Of a stretch of 36,771 bases of DNA, positions 16,184-23,746 are shown piece after piece (the first letter of the stretch is position 1; each line of letters starts with the position of its first letter). Where the stretch lies: the NCBI GenBank assembly GCA_036505215.1, contig DASXTW010000124.1, positions 1 through 36,771 of the forward strand. The letters are read 5' to 3'. The notes under the pieces are model-generated. The model had not been told where the DNA came from and searched no databases. It saw only the letters and a program-made list of their open reading frames with translations. The translations under genes and the position numbers were made by a program. The stretch comes from DASXTW01 sp036505215. Its GTDB lineage: Bacteria; Actinomycetota; UBA4738.

Positions 16184-16384
16184 TTAGACGGGCTTGACGT
16201 TCGCAGCCTGCTTTCCCTTGGGACCTTCCACGATGTCGAACTCTACCTGCTGGCCCTCGGAGAGAGTCCGGTAGCCGTCACCGACGATCGCCGAGAAGTG
16301 AACGAACACGTCGTCCCCGTCGGGACGAGCTATGAAGCCGTAGCCCTTCTCGTTGCTGAACCACTTCACGGTACCTTGCGTCAA
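16184..16384 (-). CDS. Cold-shock-domain protein (TTG start)
   Basis: Single cold-shock domain, 66 aa, an OB-fold RNA/ssDNA chaperone. RNP1 is KGYGFIA and RNP2 is DDVFVHFSAI. A perfect Shine-Dalgarno AAGGAGGT sits 6 nt before TTG 16384, which gives the normal family N-terminus MTQGTVKWF. The ATG at 16402 overlaps that ribosome-binding site and would add an atypical extension, so it is rejected. Monocistronic: it has its own promoter and a following hairpin. Confidence 0.95.
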   Translation of the reverse strand: MTQGTVKWFSNEKGYGFIARPDGDDVFVHFSAIVGDGYRTLSEGQQVEFDIVEGPKGKQAANVKPV

Positions 16385-16436
16385 CCTGTTACCTCCTTGC
16401 ACTTCTCGGCGGACCGTCCCCGCCTGACGCGGCGCG

Positions 16437-16465
16437 AGCGTAGCATGAGGCTCTCAGCCCGGCAA
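16437..16465 (-). promoter_or_regulatory. Putative promoter of the cold-shock gene
   Basis: TTGCCG (16460-16465), 17-nt spacer, TACGCT (16437-16442) on the minus strand, about 55-80 bp upstream of the TTG start, in the gap between the cupin gene and csp. Confidence 0.5.
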
Positions 16466-16513
16466 TGGGATTTGGCGATCCCCCGCGAATCGACAGAGGC
16501 GTCGAAACCGCCC

Positions 16514-16864
16514 CTACCACTCGGGCTGGAGCGGGCGGCCGTAGTCGTCCTGGAGCCTGAACGTGTCGTCCTCGGTCGTGTACCCGTAGGCGACCTCCAG
16601 GACCCTCCCGCGCCTCTCGCCCACGTTCCTGATCCGGTGAGGTTCCTCGGCCGAGACGACGAACTCGTCTCCGGGGTGGGCTTCGACGACCCGGTTCCCG
16701 ATCTGGATCACCAGACCCGGATCCAGGACGATCCACATCTCGTCACGGAGCTGGTGGTAGTGCTCACTGGTCTCCTGGGCGGGCTCGATCGTGATGATCC
16801 GGACCGAAGAGGGCTGGTTCAGGGCGTAGGTGGTGACCTTCCCCCACGGCTTCTCCACGATCAC
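16514..16864 (-). CDS. Cupin-domain protein (mannose-6-phosphate isomerase type II-like)
   Basis: 116-aa single cupin. Metal-ligand motif EHYHQLRDEMWIVLDPG and the second motif PGDEFVVSAEEPHRIRN are intact. It resembles the C-terminal cupin of type II phosphomannose isomerases, but nothing here shows that activity. The ATG overlaps the ribH stop by 4 nt (ATGA), so it is the last gene of the riboflavin operon; why a cupin belongs there is unknown. Confidence 0.85.
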   Translation of the reverse strand: MIVEKPWGKVTTYALNQPSSVRIITIEPAQETSEHYHQLRDEMWIVLDPGLVIQIGNRVVEAHPGDEFVVSAEEPHRIRNVGERRGRVLEVAYGYTTEDDTFRLQDDYGRPLQPEW

Positions 16865-17454
16865 GGCTCGGCCTCTTTCTTGTTCCTCCCCGAAGCCCCT
16901 CGCCTTCGGCGAGCCGCTTCGGCCAGGGGGACTGCAGCAGCCTGATCCGCTCCGCTTCGCTCCGCGGGGCTGCTGCCCCCCTGGACCCCCGCTTCAAGCT
17001 GATCGAGGACGCTCGCCATCTGCATGGCGGCCATGGCCGCGTCCCAGCCCTTGTTGCCGTGCTTGCCGCCGGCGCGGTCCAGAGCCTGCTCCAGCGTTTC
17101 CGTCGTCAGGACCCCGAACGCGACCGGCACCCCGGTTTCCAGCGACACCTGCTGGATGCCCCACGCCGCTTGGCTGGCCACGTGCTCGAAATGGGCGGTC
17201 TCCCCGCGGATGACGGCGCCGAGGCAGATCACGGCGTCGTACCGCCACGACTGCGCCACCCTCTTCGCCACGAGCGGCAGCTCGAATGCCCCCGGTACCC
17301 AGGCCACCAGCAGGTCGTCCTCGGAGATGCCGTGCGCACGGAAGCATGCAAGGGCTCCCTCCACCAGCTTGCCCACGACGACCTCGTTGAAGCTCGACGC
17401 GACGATGGCGAAGCGCCGGCCCAATGCGTCGAAAGCGCCCTTGATCTCGTTCAC
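16861..17454 (-). CDS. ribH: 6,7-dimethyl-8-ribityllumazine synthase with unusual C-terminal tail
   Basis: Condenses 5-amino-6-ribitylaminouracil with dihydroxybutanone phosphate, the penultimate riboflavin step. The core (1-153) has SSFNEVVVGKLVEGA, WVPGAFELP, GAVIRGETAHFEHV with the catalytic His88, and HGNKGWDAAMAAMQM. Family members usually stop near residue 155; this one continues to 197. Residues about 157-189 are encoded by a palindromic repeat that also occurs between priA and def, so the tail looks like translated repeat DNA. It overlaps ribBA by 4 nt upstream and the cupin gene by 4 nt downstream. Confidence 0.95.
   Translation of the reverse strand: MNEIKGAFDALGRRFAIVASSFNEVVVGKLVEGALACFRAHGISEDDLLVAWVPGAFELPLVAKRVAQSWRYDAVICLGAVIRGETAHFEHVASQAAWGIQQVSLETGVPVAFGVLTTETLEQALDRAGGKHGNKGWDAAMAAMQMASVLDQLEAGVQGGSSPAERSGADQAAAVPLAEAARRRRGASGRNKKEAEP
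16890..16984. repeat. Two-hairpin palindromic repeat, copy 1 (inside ribH)
   Basis: Stem A (16890-16922): CCGAAGC and CTCGCC pair with GGCGAG and GCTTCGG around TTC, with a CC/CC internal mismatch. Stem B (16923-16984, 62 bp): 8 bp, a 3-nt bulge, then 9 bp, with the loop containing CCGCTTCGCT. The 62-bp stem B matches copy 2 (25286-25347) at 57 of 62 positions; position 13 pairs with position 53 and both differ in a compensating way (C-G here, A-T there). Confidence 0.85.
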
Positions 17455-18794
17455 GGCGCACGTCCCTCCTGCTCTCCTCCGAAAGCGCTCGCCGGAGGCG
17501 ACACATCCTCGTCGAGATTGTTCAGCAGGTGTCCGAGCTTCTCTCGCTTCGCTCTGAGGTACCGTAGATTCTCCGAGGTGGGCCGGGTCTCCAGAGGGAC
17601 CCGCTCCACGATCGAGAGCCCGTAGCCTTCCAGCCCGGCCCGCTTCAGCGGATTGTTGGTCAACAACCGCATCGATCGGACCCCGAGGTCGTACAGGATC
17701 TGGGCCCCGATCCCGTACTCCCGTTGGTCGGCGGCGAACCCCAGCGCCTCGTTTGCCTCGACCGTGTCCTTCCCGGCCTCCTGAAGCTCGTAGGCTCGGA
17801 GCTTGTGGGTCAGGCCGATGGCCCGGCCCTCATGGCCCCGGATGTACAGGACCACCCCCCGCCCGTCGGCCCCGATCTTGGCCAGCGCATCTTCGAGCTG
17901 GGTCCCGCAGTCACATCGGAGAGAGTGGAACACGTCGCCGGTCAGACACTCGGAGTGCGCGCGCACCAGAATCCGCTCGCCGTCTCCCACCTCCCCCAGG
18001 ATCATGGCGATGTGCACCCGCCCGTCGACCAGGCTCTCGTAGGCGTAGGTCTTGAAGCGCCCGTACGCGGTGGGGATGGTGGCCTCAGCTACCTTGCGGA
18101 CGAGCTTCTCCCGCTGGCGACGGTACTTGATGAGGTCGGCGATAGAGATGATCTTGAGCCCGTGGAGCTTGGCCACCCGGCCGAGCTCGGGCAGTCGGGC
18201 CATGGTGCCGTCGGGGTGCATGATCTCGCAGATCACGCCGGACGGGATCAGACCGGCCAGCCGGGCCAGGTCCACGGAGGCTTCGGTGTGGCCGGCCCGC
18301 TTCAGGACCCCACCCTCCTGGGCTCGGAGAGGGAACACGTGCCCGGGCATCTGTATGTCTTCGGGCTGCGTTTCCTGGCTGCACACCGCCTGGATCGTGG
18401 CGGCCCGGTCGTGCGCGCTCGTCCCCGTGGTCGTGCTTCCCCTGGCATCGATGGATACGGCGAAGGCGGTCTCGTGCGAGCTCTGTTTCGAGGCCACCAT
18501 GAGCGGGATCCGGAGCTCATCCAGGCGCTGTCCTTCGCACGGCATGCAGATGATGCCGCGCCCGTGCGTAGCCATGAAGTTGATGGCCTCGGGAGTGACT
18601 TTCTCCGCGGCCATGACGAAGTCGCCCTCGTTCTCCCTGTCGGCATCATCGACGACGACGATGACCCTGCCCTCCCGGATCTCCTCCACGGCTTCCTCGA
18701 CCGTGGCGAAGCCGTCGAAGCCAGCCTGGGATTCGGAGCCGGCCTGTTGATCCATGGTCTCGATGCTCGCAGGAAGTCCAGTCGAGTCCGTCAT
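17451..18794 (-). CDS. ribBA: Bifunctional 3,4-dihydroxy-2-butanone 4-phosphate synthase / GTP cyclohydrolase II
   Basis: Supplies both precursors of riboflavin. 447 aa. The N-terminal RibB domain has VVDDADRENEGDFVMAAEKV and GHVFPLRAQEGGVLKRAGHT. The C-terminal RibA domain has the zinc ligands in CLTGDVFHSLRCDCGTQLE and the GTP-site residues in GHEGRAIGL. Both sites look intact. About 25 residues precede the conserved region. The ATG overlaps the ribE stop by 4 nt, and ribH overlaps its end by 4 nt. Confidence 0.96.
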   Translation of the reverse strand: MTDSTGLPASIETMDQQAGSESQAGFDGFATVEEAVEEIREGRVIVVVDDADRENEGDFVMAAEKVTPEAINFMATHGRGIICMPCEGQRLDELRIPLMVASKQSSHETAFAVSIDARGSTTTGTSAHDRAATIQAVCSQETQPEDIQMPGHVFPLRAQEGGVLKRAGHTEASVDLARLAGLIPSGVICEIMHPDGTMARLPELGRVAKLHGLKIISIADLIKYRRQREKLVRKVAEATIPTAYGRFKTYAYESLVDGRVHIAMILGEVGDGERILVRAHSECLTGDVFHSLRCDCGTQLEDALAKIGADGRGVVLYIRGHEGRAIGLTHKLRAYELQEAGKDTVEANEALGFAADQREYGIGAQILYDLGVRSMRLLTNNPLKRAGLEGYGLSIVERVPLETRPTSENLRYLRAKREKLGHLLNNLDEDVSPPASAFGGEQEGRAP

Positions 18795-19381
18795 CGGTTC
18801 TCCCTGAGGAGTCCTTCCACGTATTTGGCCACAACATCGACCTCCACGTTCACTCGATCGCCCGCCTCGGCCGACCCGAGATTGGTTGCCTCGAGCGTGT
18901 ACGGGACGAGCGCCACCCCAAATCGGCCGTCGTGAACCTCGGTCACCGTGAGGCTGACCCCGTCGACCGCCACGGATCCCTTCTCGACCACGTACCGGGC
19001 CAGGCCGTCGGGAAGCTTCACGGTGATCACCTTGCCCGGCGCCGATTCCTCGATCGACTCGATCTCCCCGACCCCGTCCACGTGTCCCTGCACGAGATGC
19101 CCACCGAGCCGCGTCACCAGGGTGACGGGCCGCTCCAGGTTCACGGGATCCCCGGGGACGAGGGATCCCAAGGCCGTTCGGGCCAGCGTCTCCGGCGACA
19201 CGTCGAAGGCGAGCACGATCCTGCCTCCGTCCGTGCTGCGCTCCACCACGGTCAGACAGACGCCGTTCACCGCCACCGAGGCGCCGGGATCCGAGTCCTC
19301 CGCCACCTTGGTGGCCATCAGCTCGAGCCGGCCGCCGGCCGATCTGACGAACCCTCGCTCCTCAATGATCCCGGTGAACAT
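18791..19381 (-). CDS. ribE: Riboflavin synthase alpha chain
   Basis: Dismutates two lumazines to riboflavin. 196 aa with the two tandem lumazine-binding barrels (1-95 and 96-190): MFTGIIEERGFV, SVAVNGVCLTVVE; GGHLVQGHVDGVGEI, GSVAVDGVSLTVTEV. Overlaps ribD by 20 nt and ribBA by 4 nt. Confidence 0.96.
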   Translation of the reverse strand: MFTGIIEERGFVRSAGGRLELMATKVAEDSDPGASVAVNGVCLTVVERSTDGGRIVLAFDVSPETLARTALGSLVPGDPVNLERPVTLVTRLGGHLVQGHVDGVGEIESIEESAPGKVITVKLPDGLARYVVEKGSVAVDGVSLTVTEVHDGRFGVALVPYTLEATNLGSAEAGDRVNVEVDVVAKYVEGLLRENR

Positions 19382-20501
19382 CTGCCACCACCTTCACGTC
19401 ATCCCCGATGCGCGTAACGGCGCGGATCTGGACCAGTAGGACATCTGCTATCGAGGCGATCCCTTCGCCACCAAGGACCCCCGGAGCGTCTCGCCCGCCG
19501 ATCAGCTTCGGGGCAAGGTAGAGGACGAGACGGTCTACCACGCCTTCCTCGACCGCGGCCCAGGCCACCGTGGGGCCGCCCTCGATGAGCACGTCCTGGA
19601 CGTCCCGTTTGCCCAGGTCCGCGATGAGCGCCTGCAAGGGCACTCGCCCGGGGGCCCCCGGCTCGTCGATGACCAGAACCTCCGCGCCCGTCTCTTCCCA
19701 GGCCGCCCTGGCCTCCGATGGGCATGCCGGTGTCGTCGCCACCAGCGTAGGAGCCGACCGGTCGAACACAGCCCCGGCTGAAGACGTCTTTCCGGTGGCG
19801 TCGAGCAGGACGCGCAGGGGCGGCCGGCCCCGAAACCCCGGCAGCCGCACGGTGAGGGAAGGGTCGTCCACACCCGCTGTCCCGGCGCCAATGACGATCG
19901 CCCCGGACGCTGCTCGCAGGCGGTGAACGTCAAGCCGCGCGGCTTCGCCCGTTATCCAGCGGGAGGACCCGTCCCGCGCCGCGACCCTTCCGTCGAGCGA
20001 AGCGGCCATCTTCAACGTGACAAGTGGCAGACCGGTTCGGACGTGCTTGGTGAAACCGCCGATGAGCGCCAGGCCCTCCTCCGCCAGCACGCCCTCCGTC
20101 ACCTCGAGACCGGCCCTGCGGAGGAGGTCGAACCCTCGCCCATCGACTGCGGGGTTCGGGTCACGCACGGCGGCGACGACTTCGGTGACGCCGGAATCGA
20201 CCACGGCCGGAGCGCACGGGGGGGTCCGGCCGTGATGAGTGCACGGCTCGAGCGTGACGTACAGGGTGGCTCCGCGCGCCAGTTCCCCGGCCGCCCTGAG
20301 CGCGCCCACCTCCGCGTGTGGCGTCCCCGGCCCCTCGTGCCAGCCTTCCCCCACTACCCGGCCGTCGTTCACGACCACGGCCCCGACCAGTGGGTTGGGG
20401 GCGGCCAGCCCGAGGCCATTCAGCGCGAGGTCGAGCGCTCGGCGCATGAACGGGACGTGCCTGTTGGAGGAGTCCCCCTGAGGTCCCTCGGTCTCCCTCA
20501 C
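19362..20501 (-). CDS. ribD: Bifunctional diaminohydroxyphosphoribosylaminopyrimidine deaminase / reductase
   Basis: Carries out the second and third riboflavin steps. The deaminase half has PNPLVGAVVVNDG, the zinc ligands TPHAEVGAL and EPCTHHGRTPPC; the reductase half has TLKMAASLDGRVA, SSRWITG and IEGGPTVAWA. The open frame runs back into the FMN riboswitch, so the first possible start (GTG 20630) must be wrong. I chose GTG 20501; GTG 20513 (just after GGAAGG) and ATG 20447 are alternatives. About 379 aa from 20501. First gene of the rib operon. Confidence 0.93.
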   Translation of the reverse strand: MRETEGPQGDSSNRHVPFMRRALDLALNGLGLAAPNPLVGAVVVNDGRVVGEGWHEGPGTPHAEVGALRAAGELARGATLYVTLEPCTHHGRTPPCAPAVVDSGVTEVVAAVRDPNPAVDGRGFDLLRRAGLEVTEGVLAEEGLALIGGFTKHVRTGLPLVTLKMAASLDGRVAARDGSSRWITGEAARLDVHRLRAASGAIVIGAGTAGVDDPSLTVRLPGFRGRPPLRVLLDATGKTSSAGAVFDRSAPTLVATTPACPSEARAAWEETGAEVLVIDEPGAPGRVPLQALIADLGKRDVQDVLIEGGPTVAWAAVEEGVVDRLVLYLAPKLIGGRDAPGVLGGEGIASIADVLLVQIRAVTRIGDDVKVVADVHRDH

Positions 20502-20596
20502 TGCCTCGGTCACACCCTTCCAGGGACGGGAACAGTCGAGAGACGTGGAGAGGAGAGCGACGCGGCGCCCGATCCGGGCGTCGGCGGCCAGAGCGC

Positions 20597-20716
20597 GTCC
20601 TCTCCCATCCCGACTTTCACGGTCGGTCACGGAATCTCACCGTGTCCACCCCCGGCTGGCTGCCGGAGGGTCGCGGACTCTACCGCCGGTGGGGAATCTC
20701 ACCCCGCCCCGAAGAC
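20597..20716 (-). ncRNA. FMN riboswitch (RFN element)
   Basis: On the minus strand the conserved RFN blocks appear in order: GTCTTCGGGGCGGGGTGAGA, then TTCCCCACCGGCGGTAGAG, GGTGAGATTCCGTGACCGAC, and CGTGAAAGTCGGGATGGGAG ending in AGGAC. GTCTTC at the 5' end pairs with GAGGAC at the 3' end to close P1. It binds flavin mononucleotide and switches off the rib operon. About 85-95 nt separate it from ribD; GGAAGGG before the candidate GTG codons could be masked by upstream CCC tracts, so translational control is possible but not shown. Confidence 0.95.
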
Positions 20717-20738
20717 GAGCTGTTCAGTTTCGAGATGA

Positions 20739-20744
20739 AGTATA
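20739..20744 (-). promoter_or_regulatory. Possible -10 box of the riboflavin operon
   Basis: TATACT on the minus strand, 22 nt before the riboswitch P1. No good -35 is seen at 16-18 nt. Confidence 0.45.
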
Positions 20745-20760
20745 CCGCCGGGTAGGAACC

Positions 20761-20780
20761 GCCAGCCTGCCGAGGCCGGC
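20761..20780 (-). terminator. Possible terminator after the GGDEF gene
   Basis: On the minus strand GCCGGCCT and AGGCTGGC form an 8-bp stem (one G-U) with a 4-nt loop, just after the stop codon. The following sequence GGTTCCTACCC is only weakly U-rich. Confidence 0.4.
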
Positions 20781-20782
20781 CG

Positions 20783-21718
20783 TCAGGCCGTCTCGGCGCG
20801 GCGGTCGACGGCGAAGGACGATCCCGTCTGGGTCTTGGCGAACTGTTTCATCTCCGTAGCCACCGCTACGGCCTCGCCGTAATGGCTGAACCGGCGGTTC
20901 TCCGTGGTCGCCACGCCTACCGAGAGCGTGAGCAACGGGAAGCTCTTCAGATTGCCCTGGCGGTCCCTGACCTCGATGTTTCCCCGCTGCGCGTCGGCCG
21001 CGTCATACAGCGACCGGGCCTGCTCGTCGAACCGCTCGCAAAGAGTCTTGGCCAACAGCTCGGCCTGCTCCGGGTCCACGAGGATGACGAAGTCGTCGCC
21101 ACCGACGTGGCCGACGAAACCCGCCGGCCCGGCGACTTCGTGGACGGTCTCGGTGACCAGCCGGGCCAATGATTGGATGGCCCTGTCACCGCGGACGAAG
21201 CCATAGTTGTCGTTGTAGGCCTTGAAGTGGTCGAGGTCCGCGTACAGCAGGGCAAAAGGCTGCTCCTCGGTCACCCGCCGGCGGATCTCTTCTTGAACCC
21301 GGATGTTCCCGGGCAAACCGGTCAGCGGGGACAGGGCCCGCATCTCCCGGGCCCGCCTGAGCGTTCCCTTGACTCGCGCTAGAAGCTCGACGGGGTCGAA
21401 GGGCTTGATGATGTAATCGTCGGCGCCCGAAGACAGCCCCAGGACCTTGTCCGACGAGAGCGCCTTCGCGGTCAGCATGATGATGCTCGACGACGACGTC
21501 CTCGGATCGCGCCGCAGACGCTGGGCCACCTCGAATCCATCGAGCTTCGGCATCATGACGTCCAACAGGACCAGGTCCGGACGGAGCTCGACGGCCTTCT
21601 CCAAGCCTTCCTCCCCGTTGGAGGCGACCGTCACCTCATAGCCGGCGGAGCGAAGGTTGACCTCGACGAACCTCGCCACGTCCGGGTCGTCGTCCACCAC
21701 CAACACGGTTTCGGCCAT
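20783..21718 (-). CDS. Response regulator with GGDEF domain (GGDDF variant)
   Basis: 311 aa. The receiver domain (1-122) has the acidic pair VVDDDPD, phospho-acceptor Asp53 in LLDVMMPKLDG, Thr83 and Lys105 (IIKPFDP). The GGDEF-type domain (130-300) has PLTGLPGN, YADLDHFKAYND and the signature GGDDF (206-210) in place of GGDEF; no RxxD inhibitory site precedes it. If active it would make cyclic di-GMP on phosphorylation; the Glu-to-Asp change leaves this open. It starts 4 nt after rpe and no sensor kinase is adjacent. The methylase-fused kinase module 6 kb away is too degenerate to propose as its partner. Confidence 0.9.
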   Translation of the reverse strand: MAETVLVVDDDPDVARFVEVNLRSAGYEVTVASNGEEGLEKAVELRPDLVLLDVMMPKLDGFEVAQRLRRDPRTSSSSIIMLTAKALSSDKVLGLSSGADDYIIKPFDPVELLARVKGTLRRAREMRALSPLTGLPGNIRVQEEIRRRVTEEQPFALLYADLDHFKAYNDNYGFVRGDRAIQSLARLVTETVHEVAGPAGFVGHVGGDDFVILVDPEQAELLAKTLCERFDEQARSLYDAADAQRGNIEVRDRQGNLKSFPLLTLSVGVATTENRRFSHYGEAVAVATEMKQFAKTQTGSSFAVDRRAETA

Positions 21719-21722
21719 CAGC

Positions 21723-22382
21723 TCACCTCCCCGTGAGCGCAGCCAGCCGGCGCGCCGCTCCGGCTGGATCGGGGGCCTTGAAGATGGAAGAGGCCGCGGC
21801 CAGCACGGTCGCCCCGGCCGCCAGGCATCGAGGGCCCGATCGCTCGTTGATCCCGCCGTCCACTTCGATCTCCACGGAGAGCCCCTGGCGGTCGATCTCC
21901 TTGCGGACCGACTCGATCTTCGGCAGAGCCTCGTCCAAAAAAGCCTGCCCGGCCCAGCCCGGGTTCACGCTCATCACCAGGACCCGATCCAACATCTCGA
22001 GGTAGGCGAAGGTCTCCTCCACGGGCGTCTCCGGGTTCACTGCCAGCCCGGCCTTCAGCCCCAGGGATCCGGCCTCCTCGATGAGCTTTGCCGGGTCCTC
22101 GACCGCTTCGCGATGCACCGTGACGATGTCCGCCCCGGCGTCGGCGAAGTCCTTCAGGAGCTCCTGCGGCCGATCCACCATCAGGTGGCAATGGAGGGGC
22201 AGGCCGGTCACTTTGCGGACCGACTCCACCACGACAGGGCCCACCGAGAGGGGGGGCACGAAGTGCGCGTCCATCGCATCGATATGTATGAGTTCGACAT
22301 GCGGCTCCACCAGCTTTATCTGCTCGGCGAGGTATCCGAAGTCTGCAGACAGGATGGACGCCGCGACCTTCTGATCGGTCAC
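21723..22382 (-). CDS. rpe: Ribulose-phosphate 3-epimerase
   Basis: Interconverts ribulose 5-phosphate and xylulose 5-phosphate in the pentose phosphate pathway; ribulose 5-phosphate is also the RibB substrate. The TIM-barrel signatures are present: VAASILSADF, HIDAMDAHFVPPLSVGP, LHCHLMVDRP, MSVNPGWAGQ and VEIEVDGGIN. GTG 22382 gives the usual N-terminus and 219 aa; longer in-frame starts would run into rsmB. Confidence 0.95.
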   Translation of the reverse strand: MTDQKVAASILSADFGYLAEQIKLVEPHVELIHIDAMDAHFVPPLSVGPVVVESVRKVTGLPLHCHLMVDRPQELLKDFADAGADIVTVHREAVEDPAKLIEEAGSLGLKAGLAVNPETPVEETFAYLEMLDRVLVMSVNPGWAGQAFLDEALPKIESVRKEIDRQGLSVEIEVDGGINERSGPRCLAAGATVLAAASSIFKAPDPAGAARRLAALTGR

Positions 22383-22408
22383 GAGGCGGATTCTATCCCG
22401 GCCGAATG

Positions 22409-23746
22409 TCACCCCCCAGGACCTTCGAGCCTCCTGAAGCCCGCATAGAACATCGCGTCGGTCCCGTGGCGGTGCGGCCACAGGCGGTGGTCGACGGCCG
22501 GCCCCTCAGGTCCGGGAATCTTCATGGGTTCGAAGTCCGGCCGCTTGGTCAGGAATGCCCGAACGGCGGCGTCGGTCTCGGCCCGGGGGAACGTGCACAC
22601 CGAGTACACCAGGCGACCTCCGGGACGAACGAGCTCGGCTGTGGCCACCAGAATGGCCACCTGGAGCCGGGCCAGCCGGGCCAGGTCCTGCTTGGAAGGC
22701 CGCCACAGCAGCTCCGGACGGCGGCGGGCGGCCCCGAGCCCGGAGCAGGGCGCGTCCACGAGCGCGGCATCGAACCGGCCGCGGACGGCAGGGCGGCGGG
22801 CATCCTGGGCGAGGACCTTCACCTGGGCGGTGAGGCGCAGGGCTGTGCGCGCGACGAGCCGCGCTCGTACGAAGCGCGCGTCGGCCGATACCACCAGGCC
22901 GCTTGGCCTCACGAGGCATGCCAGGTGCGCGGCCTTGCCTCCCGGACCACCGCAGGGCTCGTAGACGTGCTCTCCCGGCATCACGTCGAGAGCAGCGGCG
23001 ACGACGGCCGACGCCTCGTCCTGTACGGCGAACCAGCCTTCCTCGTAGCCGGGAAGGAGCGCGGGGGGCGTGCTTCCCACGTAGACGATGTCCGGGTGAA
23101 GAGGTCCTCTGCGCACCTCCATTCCGGTCTCTCGGATCGCGGCTTCCAGCCGTTCCGGCTGAGTCCGGCAGAGGTTCGTGCGAAGAGCCAGGTCGGCCGG
23201 TGTGGCCAGCGCCGCGGCGGCAACCTCCACCTCCTCCTCGGGCAGGACGCGACGGAGCTCACCAACCGCCCACGATGCCAGGCCGGTGCGGTCGGAGATC
23301 GCCTCATCGTCGTCTCCCTCGGAGGGTGTCGGCGATGCGCGGGTGATCGAACGAAGAACGGCGTTGACGAATCCTCGCCTTCGGGGTTCCGCGAGCTCGA
23401 CCGTCTCCGAAACCGCGGCGTGCGCGGGGATGCGGGTGAACAGAATCTGGTAGGCACCCAGTCGTAGCAGGGCCAGAGCGGCGGGGTCGATCTTGTTCAT
23501 CGGCCGAGAGGACGCGTGGGCGATCGCTCCGTCTAGTCGGAGCAGCCGGCGAAGGGTCCCGTACGCGAGGTCCGCGGCGAGCTGGCGGTCTCGGGCCGAC
23601 AGGCGCGAGCGCGAGAGCTCCCCGGCGAGCGCCAGGTTCGAGTACGCACGCTCCTCGGTGACCCGGCGGATCACTCGAAGCGCCACCGCCCGGGCACTCT
23701 GGGGCCCTGGGGTCGCCCGCCGACCGACGTCAGCCGAGCCGCTCAC
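22409..23746 (-). CDS. rsmB: 16S rRNA m5C967 methyltransferase (RsmB/Sun)
   Basis: 445 aa. An N-terminal NusB-like RNA-binding domain (about 15-150) precedes a Rossmann methyltransferase with the AdoMet loop VYEPCGGPGGKAAHLA and the two cysteines of RNA m5C enzymes, VDAPCSGLG and YSVCTF. It overlaps fmt by 17 nt. Order fmt-rsmB-rpe is widely conserved. Confidence 0.95.
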   Translation of the reverse strand: MSGSADVGRRATPGPQSARAVALRVIRRVTEERAYSNLALAGELSRSRLSARDRQLAADLAYGTLRRLLRLDGAIAHASSRPMNKIDPAALALLRLGAYQILFTRIPAHAAVSETVELAEPRRRGFVNAVLRSITRASPTPSEGDDDEAISDRTGLASWAVGELRRVLPEEEVEVAAAALATPADLALRTNLCRTQPERLEAAIRETGMEVRRGPLHPDIVYVGSTPPALLPGYEEGWFAVQDEASAVVAAALDVMPGEHVYEPCGGPGGKAAHLACLVRPSGLVVSADARFVRARLVARTALRLTAQVKVLAQDARRPAVRGRFDAALVDAPCSGLGAARRRPELLWRPSKQDLARLARLQVAILVATAELVRPGGRLVYSVCTFPRAETDAAVRAFLTKRPDFEPMKIPGPEGPAVDHRLWPHRHGTDAMFYAGFRRLEGPGG

